NCBI RefSeq assembly: GCF_020873875.1
Contig: NZ_JAHWGU010000031.1
Location: forward strand, 42,200-106,199
Reading direction: 5' to 3'
Length of the DNA: 64,000 nucleotides
Source: Actinoplanes sp. DH11
GTDB lineage: Bacteria > Actinomycetota > Actinomycetes > Mycobacteriales > Micromonosporaceae
Shown: one piece after another, positions 16,706 through 25,114 of the stretch
Position numbering within the stretch: the first letter of the stretch is position 1
Layout: each line of letters opens with the position of its first letter
Translations under genes and position numbers: made by a program
Notes under the pieces: model-generated
The model's database searches: none
What the model was told of the DNA's origin: nothing
Seen by the model: the letters and a program-made list of their open reading frames with translations, nothing else

Positions 16706-16856
16706 AGTAATTCCAACGTCGCAGTTCCGCGGAGTGACCGCGCGAACGGCGGCATGTGAGTGCGCTGTTCGCTCGGTAGGAAACGGTCCTGCCGTACGGA
16801 GGTCATGCTTTCCTCGGCTGTTTGGGCGCCGGGTCTGGGCTGTCATAATCCGCGGC

Positions 16857-17825
16857 ATGGAGGTCCCGGATCTGGAGCGCGCTCTCCGAACGATGGCCGA
16901 GGTCCTCGAACCGCTGGTGGACCTCGACTGGTCGGTCGCAGCCGGCACTCTTGACTGGACATGCCGGGAGACGCTTGCCCACATCGGCCATGAGCTGCTC
17001 GCCTACGGGGCTCAAGTGGCCGGCCGGGCACAGGATGCGTACCTGCCTCTGGATTTGGTGATCCGCGACGACGCCTCGGTGTCGGAGGTCTTGGCGGTCG
17101 TCGACGCATGCGGTGAGCTGTTTGTCGCGGCGCTGCGGACCGCAGCGACGGACAGACGGGCCTGGCACTTCGGGCCGTACGACCTCAGTGGTTTCACAGC
17201 GCTCGGCGTCGCTGAGGTCGTACTCCACACCCACGACATCACGCAAGGCCTGAACGTGAGCTGGTGGATACCCGCGAAGTTCAGCACACGCGTTCTGGCT
17301 CGGCTGGCGCCAGACGCAACCACCCAGCAGCGGCAGGAGACCGCAAAGCAACAGCATTCCACACACGTCCTGCTCCGGCACACCGGACGCCGCGGTGATG
17401 TGGGCCCGTGGCGGTGGCACGTCACGCAGGATGAGCACCAATTGGGTACGGAAGACGCCAGGGTCGGCGGTGCTCATCACGACCACTCGGAAGCGGACTC
17501 AAACGCCCGCGAAAGTCTTGCCGTAGCGCACCAGCCGACGGATTGGCTACACCAGTACACCTCGCTGAAGAACGTGATCGCGGCAGTCGGAGATGTTCTC
17601 TACACCTGCCCCTGTTGCGGCCACACCACGTTGTCGGAGCGAGGAAGCTACGAGATTTGCGATGAGTGCGGGTGGGAGGACGACGGCCAGGACAATCACG
17701 ACAGTGCATCTGTCAGGGGCGGACCGAACGGCGGTTTGAGCCTCGATGAGGCGCGAGTTGAGTACATCCGGAAAGGCCGCGGCCGGACGCTGCGGCCGCA
17801 TTCTCCGCCCCTCGAACCCAGGTGA
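16857..17825 (+). CDS. DinB/maleylpyruvate-isomerase-like domain fused to CPCC cysteine-rich domain
   Basis: About 322 residues from ATG 16857; the open frame upstream to 16521 lies over another gene and looks non-coding. Residues 1-~185 are a mycothiol-dependent DinB-like four-helix protein: 'LDWTCRETLAHIGHELLAYG' and 'AEVVLHTHDITQGLNV', with three His as probable metal ligands. They end in 'GPWRWHVT', where such proteins usually stop. A linker of ~60 low-complexity residues leads to a CPCC domain: 'YTCPCCGHTTLSERGSYEIC' and 'DECGWEDDGQDNHDS', a zinc-binding module normally found alone. The join may be a lost stop between two genes rather than a functional fusion. Confidence 0.7.
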   Translation: MEVPDLERALRTMAEVLEPLVDLDWSVAAGTLDWTCRETLAHIGHELLAYGAQVAGRAQDAYLPLDLVIRDDASVSEVLAVVDACGELFVAALRTAATDRRAWHFGPYDLSGFTALGVAEVVLHTHDITQGLNVSWWIPAKFSTRVLARLAPDATTQQRQETAKQQHSTHVLLRHTGRRGDVGPWRWHVTQDEHQLGTEDARVGGAHHDHSEADSNARESLAVAHQPTDWLHQYTSLKNVIAAVGDVLYTCPCCGHTTLSERGSYEICDECGWEDDGQDNHDSASVRGGPNGGLSLDEARVEYIRKGRGRTLRPHSPPLEPR

Positions 17826-17965
17826 CACCGTATCGCAGCCACACTACGCGACTACCTATCATCGGCACGACAAGACGCCGGTCCGTCATAGCCGACCACC
17901 GGTCGTGACGGCGGCCGGCCCGAGCGCGCACAGCGGCAGATCAGTACGTTGGACGGTTCGTTCGG

Positions 17966-18610
17966 TCACCCGTTTCGCGGCCGGCGAAGTTTGGTGCGAC
18001 TCCAGGCAGCTTGGCCGCTCAGTAGTGCGACGGCCGCGGCTTGGTCACTTTGGGCAGCGGCTGCAATCGCTGCGACACGATCGGCTAACTCGTGCGCCCA
18101 CCCGCTGTTATCGCACCGCGCCGTGCGCTCTGCTGCCTCTGCTGCGGCAAGCGCTTCCGCGAAGTCACCCAGTAGCAGACGGGAGTAGAACCGCCGCTCA
18201 TGGAAGCGGCAGTTAAGCCCGTTACTCGTCAAAGCATGGACGTCGGCCGCAACCGCATACGTAGGAAGGTTCCCGAACCTGGCGAAGAACGGAACGGCTT
18301 CGGCACTGATGGCTTCGGCGACCTCCGCCATCACATGCTCGGCCAGTGCCAAGTCCTCCGGCAGATCCCGAAACTTCCCAAGTTGGGTGGCCCGCTTGTC
18401 CACGAGAGGTCAGCGATCAAGTACTCAGCGGGCCCGCACAGAAGCTGGATGCCCGCTGACATCTGAAAACTCCGGGACCCCGGCCGCGTCTGCATCACCA
18501 CGTAACAGAGCAACCAGTCAATCGGCTGCTGGTAAAGCAGGGCATTGCTGCTTGTGTCAGCCCTCCGGACGCTTACCTGCTCTTGGTTCGCCTCACACGT
18601 CGCGCGCCTG
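17966..18610 (-). pseudogene. Frameshifted remnant of a soluble protein (DUF4304-like pattern)
   Basis: On the minus strand a coding-like frame reads 'LYQQPIDWLLCYVVMQTRPG' and 'MSAGIQLLCGPAEYLIADLS' up to about 18410. The sense then continues in another frame as 'FRDLPEDLALAEHVMAEVAE', 'SAEAVPFFARFGNLPTYAVA' to a stop at 17966. Splitting of one protein by a single-base shift near 18400 explains both. No credible start is present upstream; the frame simply runs into the hairpin behind the GNAT gene. A GTG at 18403 could express a 145-residue fragment. Confidence 0.55.
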
Positions 18611-18621
18611 ATCGGGGGGAG

Positions 18622-18668
18622 ATCCGGCCGGCGTTGCGCGAGCGCTCCTGCCCGTGCAACGCCGGCCG
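18622..18668 (-). terminator. Strong hairpin downstream of GNAT gene
   Basis: CCGGCCGGCGTTGC and GCAACGCCGGCCGG pair in a 14-bp perfect stem with a loop of about 18 nt. It lies immediately after the stop of the GNAT gene (18675) in its direction of transcription. There is no T-run, as usual in high-GC actinomycetes. Confidence 0.75.
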
Positions 18669-18674
18669 GGCTTC

Positions 18675-19202
18675 CTACTGTGCTGTCCGGTCTGCCAGGT
18701 AGTAGTTGACGAGAGGAAGTCCGGTGAACCCGACCGCTTCGTAGAGCGCGCGTGCGGGTGCGTGCCCGGGGTCGCCGCCGGTTGTCACGTTGATGAGGTT
18801 CAGCCCTTGCTCGCGCAGCCGTCGAACGGCGAACTCCATCAGGGCTCGGCCGTGACCGCGACGCTGATGCTCCGGGTGCACGGCGATCATCTCGATGACG
18901 CCCAGTGACTCCTCCCGGTCCTGCCGGAGGACGACGAAACCGGCTGCGGCACCGTCGGCCGTGGTCAGGACGAAGGGTTCAGCGCCGTCCGCGAAACAGT
19001 ACTTCCGGACGCTGTCGGCCTGGGCCGCCCGCCAGTCGGGGCGGTACAGCAGGTCGAAGATGGCGGATCCGAGGATCTTCTCGAACGAGACGAAGACCGG
19101 CTCCCACGCGAGGAGGGACAGGTCGACGACTGCTTCCAGGTCGGCAGGCGTGAGCGGCCGGATCTGGTGCGATGGCTCGGTGGGGTGAGACTGCTGGGGC
19201 AT
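18675..19202 (-). CDS. GNAT family N-acetyltransferase
   Basis: 175 residues, full length. 'IRPLTPADLEAVVDLSLLAW' is the first strand-helix, 'GVIEMIAVHPEHQRRGHGRA' gives the acetyl-CoA pyrophosphate loop (Q/R-x-x-G-x-G/A), and 'ARALYEAVGFTGLPLVNYYL' is the closing motif of the fold. It probably acetylates a small amine; substrate unknown. It is monocistronic: a 15-bp palindrome lies 33 bp upstream and a strong hairpin lies just downstream. Confidence 0.9.
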   Translation of the reverse strand: MPQQSHPTEPSHQIRPLTPADLEAVVDLSLLAWEPVFVSFEKILGSAIFDLLYRPDWRAAQADSVRKYCFADGAEPFVLTTADGAAAGFVVLRQDREESLGVIEMIAVHPEHQRRGHGRALMEFAVRRLREQGLNLINVTTGGDPGHAPARALYEAVGFTGLPLVNYYLADRTAQ

Positions 19203-19234
19203 GCGAATGCTCCGTTTCCATGACGACGAAGCCG

Positions 19235-19249
19235 ATACGTGACACGTAT
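19235..19249. promoter_or_regulatory. Palindrome upstream of GNAT gene
   Basis: ATACGTG-A-CACGTAT, perfect 7-bp arms around one base, starting 33 bp before the GNAT start codon. It is a candidate operator for an unlinked regulator; no regulator gene is adjacent. Confidence 0.5.
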
Positions 19250-19421
19250 GGGCCTGGGACGCAGGAAGCGGCGGAGCAACGTGGTGCAGGATGCTCGCCG
19301 CTCAGGAGCGGCGGGTGCGTCCCGCAGCGGCGCAGCAGCATAGGAAAGTCATGAGGCGCACCCTAATACAGCACTTGGGCCGTTCGCGAACCGATTTTCC
19401 TCTCGAAGGTAGGGTTGACGC

Positions 19422-20687
19422 GTGACGGCGGCGCTCGGCTGGCTCAAACAGGCCCTGCACGATCTCTACGAACAGGACCGGCAGCTGTTCGAGCTGGGCG
19501 TGGGGGAGACCGCGCTGTGTTTCCGGCTGGGTCACCACCTCGCGAACCGCGTGGATGGCCCGTGGGACGTCGACGCGGAGTACGACCGCGAGGGCACGGC
19601 CGCACACCTCAAGACGCGGAACCCGGCGTACGGCACGCACATGCGCCCCGACCTGGTCATCCATCGCAGGGGGCGGGGCGGGCGCACCAACAACCTGCTC
19701 TTTCTCGAGGTGAAACGTCTCCGCGGGGACTCCCTCGACGACGGGGACGTCGACAAGGCGGCCGTCGCCGTCGTGCGCCACCACTACCAACTCGGTGTGG
19801 CGCTGGCCTTGAGCCGCGAGGACGGTTTCGCGCCGTCCTGGTGGGTTTGGGTGCCCGACCCGCGAGGCGTCGCGGTGCCGCTCCATGAGGGATCCGCGGT
19901 GTTCGGCCCGTCGGAGCTGTTCGGGATCATCTCCGGTGGGCATCCGGCCGCCGGGCTCGCCGACGCGGTGCTCGGCGTCATCGGCTCCGCGACCGTCTCG
20001 CTGATCCTGCACGGTTCCTTCGCCACCGGCGACTTCCGCTCCGGCCGCAGCGACGTCGACCTGCTCACCGTGGTCGACCGCCCGCTCACCGACGCCGAGG
20101 CCGCCGCGCTGGAAGGTCTGGTCCGGGACGCGGAAATCGGCACGGCCACCGGCGTCGACCTGCACGTCGTCACCACCGAGGCGGTCGCCGCACCGAGCCC
20201 CGCGCCGCCGGTGGAGCTGCATGTCGGCCGCTACGACCGCACGTCGAGGGGCCGCACGTCGAGCGGCCGCACGTCGACCCGCGTGGAAGTCGCGCGCCGC
20301 GTCGCCGGCGAGCCCGACCTGCCGGCCGAGCTTTCCGCGGCGCGGGCGAACGGGCGTACGCTGCATGGCCTCTCGCCGGGAGAGGTCATCGCCCCCGTGC
20401 CCGGCGGCTGGGTGGTGGCGCGGGGCCGGCACTGGCTCACCACCTGGCTGTCGCTGACCGACGACGCCGAGCATGGCGCTTTCATGGTCCTCACCGCGTG
20501 CCGCATCTGGCGGTTCGCGGCCGAGGGCGTGCACTGCTCCAAGGCGGAGGCGGCCGCGTGGGCACTCGAGCAGGACCCGTCGCTGACCGCCGTCCGGCAG
20601 GCACGCGAGCAGTACGCGGGGCGGCGCGCCTCGATGGAGGCCGCGGGGATCGCGGACGTACTGCGGACCGTCCTCGACCACACCTGA
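19422..20687 (+). CDS. PD-(D/E)XK nuclease-like domain fused to aadA-type aminoglycoside nucleotidyltransferase
   Basis: 421 residues from GTG 19422. Residues ~1-150: 'LGVGETALCFRLGHHLANRV', 'THMRPDLVIHRRG' and 'NNLLFLEVKRLRGD', i.e. a conserved Glu, then PDxxI and a late E-x-K, the arrangement of a PD-(D/E)XK restriction-endonuclease-like fold. Residues ~190-420 are an ANT(3'')-type enzyme: 'LHGSFATGDFRSGRSDVDLL' (nucleotidyltransferase G-S and D-x-D) and 'VLTACRIWRFAAEGVHCSKA' with 'WAL' (the AadA C-terminal helical domain). A stand-alone AadA is ~260 residues, so the N-terminal nuclease-like part is an addition. Adenylylation of aminoglycosides is the family reaction; here the target is unknown. 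The linker carries a 15-bp tandem repeat. Confidence 0.8.
   Translation: MTAALGWLKQALHDLYEQDRQLFELGVGETALCFRLGHHLANRVDGPWDVDAEYDREGTAAHLKTRNPAYGTHMRPDLVIHRRGRGGRTNNLLFLEVKRLRGDSLDDGDVDKAAVAVVRHHYQLGVALALSREDGFAPSWWVWVPDPRGVAVPLHEGSAVFGPSELFGIISGGHPAAGLADAVLGVIGSATVSLILHGSFATGDFRSGRSDVDLLTVVDRPLTDAEAAALEGLVRDAEIGTATGVDLHVVTTEAVAAPSPAPPVELHVGRYDRTSRGRTSSGRTSTRVEVARRVAGEPDLPAELSAARANGRTLHGLSPGEVIAPVPGGWVVARGRHWLTTWLSLTDDAEHGAFMVLTACRIWRFAAEGVHCSKAEAAAWALEQDPSLTAVRQAREQYAGRRASMEAAGIADVLRTVLDHT
20237..20281. repeat. 15-bp tandem repeat inside nuclease-nucleotidyltransferase gene
   Basis: Three copies of CCGCACGTCGAGSGG in tandem encode 'RTSRG', 'RTSSG', 'RTSTR'. It lies between the active-site half and the C-terminal helical half of the nucleotidyltransferase. 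The unit length is a multiple of three, so copy-number change would keep the frame. Confidence 0.8.
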
Positions 20688-20719
20688 CCCATCCGGCCGT
20701 CCTTACCTAAAATGGCCGC

Positions 20720-20941
20720 ATGCGGCAGGCGCTGAAAGATCTGACCCTCTCCGAGAACTCCGAGTGGTTCGGCCTGGGCCCGCTGGCGCTCGCCGTTCTG
20801 GCCGGCATCCGAGCTTTCGTGGCCGACGAGCCCTTCGCCCGCTGGGCGTGGACCGCCATCGCCGTTGTCATGCTGGTCCTCTGCGCCGGCTACGTCATCT
20901 GGACGCAGAAGAGGCGATCGGCCGACGGATCGCAGCGATGA
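20720..20941 (+). CDS. Small two-TM membrane protein
   Basis: 73 residues with two hydrophobic segments, 'LGPLALAVLAGIRAFVA' and 'WAWTAIAVVMLVLCAGYVIW', and a basic C-terminus ('TQKRRSADGSQR') predicted inside. It is 32 bp downstream of the nuclease-nucleotidyltransferase gene on the same strand and may be cotranscribed. Function unknown. Confidence 0.6.
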   Translation: MRQALKDLTLSENSEWFGLGPLALAVLAGIRAFVADEPFARWAWTAIAVVMLVLCAGYVIWTQKRRSADGSQR

Positions 20942-21082
20942 GATGCCGTTTCGGCCTGTTCGCGTACCGCTGGGCCTGGTGAGCTGAGCGCCGGCGCGGG
21001 TGGGGTATGCGGGACGTGAGGGGCCGGACGCGGAGGCGAACGGGCCGCCGGCCGGGGCCGAGTTGACCGGCGACCCGCCCGG

Positions 21083-24000
21083 TCATCGCAGAGGTCCGCC
21101 GTTGACCAGGTAGTGCAGGTCGCACAGCAGCTCCGAGACGACCACCGGATCGAGGGCGGCGAAGTTCTCCGCCCCGGTAAGCCGTGCGTCGCGGAAGGTC
21201 TGTGTGGGCTGGTCGTAGGCGTCGTTGATCGAGATACCCGGGTCGAGAGGGAAGTCCAGCCATCCAGGACCCGGCAGGTCACACTCCATGGTGTTCTGGA
21301 TCCCGGCGTCCATCGGCGCGCTTCGCCCCCACCACCCGCGACGTTCCAGTTTCAGCAACCGGTCGACCGGGACGTTGACGTCGATGAACTCGGGCAGCTT
21401 TCGTTGTGCGGCCTGTTCCGCGGTCAGCCGCCGCACCGGCCGGTGGAGCTGCGGGAACGGCTGAAGGATCTCGTAGTCGGTGAACAGCGCCGTCCACGCG
21501 GAAAGGTCGGCCTCCAGGTCCACGGGATGGGCGACGCCGACCGCCACGTCGTCGTCCACGGTGAACACCTTGTCGTCGACGTCTGCCGCGCTGCCGTCCT
21601 CGGCCACCCGGAACCTCGTGCCCACCGCACCGTCCGCGCGGTAAGTCACCCACACCACACGCCGTGCCAGGTGCCCCATCAACGGATGCCCGACCAACAG
21701 CCGCCGGAACTCCGCACCGGTCCACCGCCGCCGGACCACCATCGCCTCCTCCAGCCGGCTGACCTGATCCGCCGCCACCGAACGCAGGTCCTTCTTCAAC
21801 GCGGAGAACCGCTTGTACGCCGCCGTCGCGAGCTCCTCGTCGTCGTTGGCACCCGGTTTGGGCAGCGCCTTGCGCCTCGTGCCGTCCTCATCCATCACGA
21901 ACGGCGTGAGCTGCTCGTCCAGACCCACCAGGAAACGACGCGGACCATAGTCGAGTGTGAGAGTGTTCTGATCGCCCAGCCCGAAGTCGGGAACGAGCCG
22001 ATCGGCCAGCTGGTCGGAGGTCAATCCCAGCTCCGCGGCGACTGCCCGGACCCGGCTGTCCGCGCCGTCCTTGAGCGCCTCGAACTTCACCGTCCGCGAG
22101 ATGCCGTGGAGATGAATGAGTGCCATCTCGGAGCCGAACGCGTAGAGCGCGTCGAGCCCGATCATGGCACGCGCGTGACCGCCCGCGCCCGGCCAGGCAC
22201 GCACGACCGGGCTGAGCCGGCGCACGGTCTCATCGTCACCGATCAACGCCAGCGCCTCCAGCACCCAGCTCTGCTTCGGCGGGAACCCCGCCGACTCCCA
22301 GCCCTTGAACAAGGACCAGCCGAACTCCGCCAACGCCGCCGGATCCAGCGTCTCCTGCATCTCGGCCACACCCGGGTGCGGCAGACCCAGACGAGACAAC
22401 GCCAGCATCGTGCACAGATTCCGCACCGCCTCCGGCGGCAACGCATGACGGCGGTCGCGCAACAGCACCGGCGCAAGCGTTCCGGCCTCCTCGACCCATT
22501 GCGGAAGATCTGGTAGCCGGGCCGGCGCGGCCTCCACCGGGTCGGCCGACAACAACACCTCCACCGCGGCCGCCGCGCCAGCACCGTGATCAGCGGCAGC
22601 AGCCCGCACCACGTCGGCGTGACCGGCCGCCACCAGCACACGCAGCGCCTGCTCCGCCGCACGGCGCTCCGCGCCGACCGGGCCGAGCGCCGCCGGGATG
22701 AGATCACGCGCCGCCGCCTGCGGGTGCCGCCGGAGCCAGCTCACCGCGATCCAGCGCACCGACCTCAACCTGTCCAGCCAATCGGCCATCAGCGAGGCGA
22801 CCTCGGCTCCCTCCGCGGGCAGCAACAGGGGCCCGTAGACGTCCAGCGAACCCCGCTGGCGGTTGCGCTGGACGACGGCCGGCACCGCGTCCACGCCGAA
22901 CCGGAAGAGCAGATGGGGCAGAGTCCATCCCGGCGACCAGAAGCCCATCGGACGCCACCCGGGCAGTAACTCCAGCGCCAGCGACCGAGGCGCGTTGACG
23001 AAGAACCTCTCCTCGTCGGCGGCATGGGTCATGCGGCCCTCGCGCAGCTTCGCCGCTTCCTGCTCCCAGCGTGCGAGGCCGACGGCGTCGGGCGGTCCGG
23101 GCTCCTCGAAGTCCGGCACCAGCGCTTCGCGTTCCCCGGGCGCCCAGCGCATCCGAGGCACGTCCGGCGCCGTCAGCCCTTCCACCACGACCGGCTCGGC
23201 CACCGTCCGCGCCCGCGTCCACGGCGGCGTCGTCAACAACGGGTGCAACAACCCCGCCGGCGCCTGCGGCACCGCCGACAACGACGCCAGAATCGACTGC
23301 ACCTGCCGCCGGGCGACCTCCGGCAACGACGGCAGCGCCGCACCCGCCACCTCCGGGTTCGCCGTCGCATGGCGGCGCAACAACTCGGCCGCCGGCCCCC
23401 GGTTCCCGGCCGGGTCGCCGGCCGCCGTCCCCAGCAGACGCAACGCCCGCACCGGGAATCGCTGCACAGCCTCGCTGAGCCCGGCCGCTACCAGCTTGTC
23501 GTCCGCCTGCTGCACCAACACGCCGAACGCCTCGTCGGTCGGCACCAACGCCAGACCACCGATCACCGCCCGCCGCTCAGCGGTGTACTCGTTCGGTTTG
23601 TTCAGCAACTCGATCAAGCGCGGCGTCACCGCCGCACCGACCCCGTCGAGGAGGGTGGCCAGCAAGCCGCCCCGCAGACTCAGATCTGTCGCATCGATCT
23701 TGCTGGCCAACCGGTCCCACTGCTCAGGCGTCGAGACCGCGAACCCGACCAACTCGATGCGATACAGATCGGCACCACAGTCCTCGTCGACCCACTCCGA
23801 CACGGTCGGCATCAGATAGGTGGTGATCGTGCGCTGCACCGCCGGGCGGTACTCCGCAAGCGCCTGCCGAGCCTGCTCGTACTCGGCGTCGTCGGCGACG
23901 GCGAGCCGGGCCCGCACCCGCTCCGCCAGCGGCAGCCACGGATCGAAGCTCCACCGGCCACCGCGGTCCGCCGGCGTCACCCGGCGCAGGTTCTCCTGCT

Positions 24001-24709
24001 GGTCGGGGGACGAGTAGCCCCGCCGTCTGACGTCCAGACCGGCGGCCTCCGCGACGGCCCGCGTCGCGAACGTCAACCCGTGGGCCGCGATCCACCCGTC
24101 GGCGAGCACCGCCAACTGCCCGAACTCCCGCTGCTCACACGCATGCGTCGACGCCACCACGGCCGCCGCGGCACCGAGCGGCGTCACCCGGCTGCCGTCC
24201 AGGAACCCTTCGGCCGCGGCCACCAGTTCACCGTCACTGCGCGGTGCCGCCAGGACCTGCGCCCGCTCCGTGCTCTTGGCCTCCATGAGCGCCCCGGCCT
24301 TCGCCACCGCACCCGCAAGGCGCGGTAACGAACCACCCCCGCGACCACCACGCCGCCGTTGGACCTTGCGCATCCAGTCGGCCGGCAGCACCAGCACATC
24401 CTCGTCCCGGACCACGACCGGTCCCGCCGCCGTGCCGCCGTCCGGCGCAGCCGGCCCGGAGACCGCCGGGCCGGACACACCGGTAGCCGCGACCGGCGCC
24501 CCGGCGGCCACCTCGACATATCCCTTCTTCACCTTCTCGGCGACCAACGCCTCCACATGTGCGATCGCCGCCGCCTCGTCGGCCAATTCCTTCACCCGGA
24601 TCTGACCGGCGGTGCCGACACGTCCGAACCGGACGGTCACCACGGCACCGTCCCGCGACACCCGCCAGAACTTCGCCGGCCCCGCACCCTGGTGCTCGAA
24701 ACAGCGCAT
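21083..24709 (-). CDS. WGR and DUF4132 domain protein (MolR-like)
   Basis: About 1208 residues from ATG 24709, which has GAGGAG 9 nt upstream; a TTG at 24736 is the alternative. Residues ~1-70 are a WGR-type module ('FWRVSRDGAVVTVRFGRVGT'), a nucleic-acid or ADP-ribose-linked domain found in PARPs and MolR proteins. The middle is HEAT-like alpha repeats. The C-terminus is DUF4132: 'LDYGPRRFLVGLDEQLTPFV', 'AAYKRFSALKKDLRSVAADQ', 'DYEILQPFPQLHRPV' and the ending 'SELLCDLHYLVNGG'. MolR homologues were linked to molybdate metabolism in E. coli but the biochemical role is unknown. A second DUF4132 gene lies upstream on the same strand. Confidence 0.85.
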   Translation of the reverse strand: MRCFEHQGAGPAKFWRVSRDGAVVTVRFGRVGTAGQIRVKELADEAAAIAHVEALVAEKVKKGYVEVAAGAPVAATGVSGPAVSGPAAPDGGTAAGPVVVRDEDVLVLPADWMRKVQRRRGGRGGGSLPRLAGAVAKAGALMEAKSTERAQVLAAPRSDGELVAAAEGFLDGSRVTPLGAAAAVVASTHACEQREFGQLAVLADGWIAAHGLTFATRAVAEAAGLDVRRRGYSSPDQQENLRRVTPADRGGRWSFDPWLPLAERVRARLAVADDAEYEQARQALAEYRPAVQRTITTYLMPTVSEWVDEDCGADLYRIELVGFAVSTPEQWDRLASKIDATDLSLRGGLLATLLDGVGAAVTPRLIELLNKPNEYTAERRAVIGGLALVPTDEAFGVLVQQADDKLVAAGLSEAVQRFPVRALRLLGTAAGDPAGNRGPAAELLRRHATANPEVAGAALPSLPEVARRQVQSILASLSAVPQAPAGLLHPLLTTPPWTRARTVAEPVVVEGLTAPDVPRMRWAPGEREALVPDFEEPGPPDAVGLARWEQEAAKLREGRMTHAADEERFFVNAPRSLALELLPGWRPMGFWSPGWTLPHLLFRFGVDAVPAVVQRNRQRGSLDVYGPLLLPAEGAEVASLMADWLDRLRSVRWIAVSWLRRHPQAAARDLIPAALGPVGAERRAAEQALRVLVAAGHADVVRAAAADHGAGAAAAVEVLLSADPVEAAPARLPDLPQWVEEAGTLAPVLLRDRRHALPPEAVRNLCTMLALSRLGLPHPGVAEMQETLDPAALAEFGWSLFKGWESAGFPPKQSWVLEALALIGDDETVRRLSPVVRAWPGAGGHARAMIGLDALYAFGSEMALIHLHGISRTVKFEALKDGADSRVRAVAAELGLTSDQLADRLVPDFGLGDQNTLTLDYGPRRFLVGLDEQLTPFVMDEDGTRRKALPKPGANDDEELATAAYKRFSALKKDLRSVAADQVSRLEEAMVVRRRWTGAEFRRLLVGHPLMGHLARRVVWVTYRADGAVGTRFRVAEDGSAADVDDKVFTVDDDVAVGVAHPVDLEADLSAWTALFTDYEILQPFPQLHRPVRRLTAEQAAQRKLPEFIDVNVPVDRLLKLERRGWWGRSAPMDAGIQNTMECDLPGPGWLDFPLDPGISINDAYDQPTQTFRDARLTGAENFAALDPVVVSELLCDLHYLVNGGPLR

Positions 24710-25114
24710 CCTGAACAACTCCTCGACCTTGATCAATGGCGGCGGACGACACGGTAGCCATCAGGTACGACAAGAACAGGGTGACCAACGCTGGTTCCTC
24801 CGCGACAGGTAGTGCGCATCCGAGCTGACCCGGCTTCCTGCAGCTACAACGCCGCGCACGTCTGGAAACCCGCGCTCTGATCCGGTCTGCCGGATGTCGA
24901 TCATGGGCTCTGCCGGACCCGGCCGGAGTCGTTCGTCAGGCGATCAGGCGGTCGGCGGTGAGCTTGCGGGACGCGCCTGCGAGCAGGATACGCAGCCGGT
25001 CCGCGGGTAGCGGGGCGGCGCCCGGGTCAGCGGCGGGCGGCTGCGGGTCAGTGCCGGAGCGCAGGGCTTCGACGAGCTGTGTCGGGGCATCCGCGCGACG
25101 CCCCGAGCCGCGAA
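24710..25114. other. Spacer between the two DUF4132 genes
   Basis: About 400 bp. Its right part, on the minus strand just after the upstream DUF4132 stop, reads as a coding-like tail ending 'LPADRLRILLAGASRKLTAD' with a stop at 24936, but without a start of its own. It may be the relic of a C-terminal extension or of a lost gene. The rest (24710-24935) shows only the probable promoter of the WGR-DUF4132 gene. Confidence 0.4.

Noticed and set aside
19302..20681. 459-codon minus-strand frame over the nuclease-nucleotidyltransferase gene
   Set aside because: Mirror frame of a protein with clear catalytic motifs on the plus strand.
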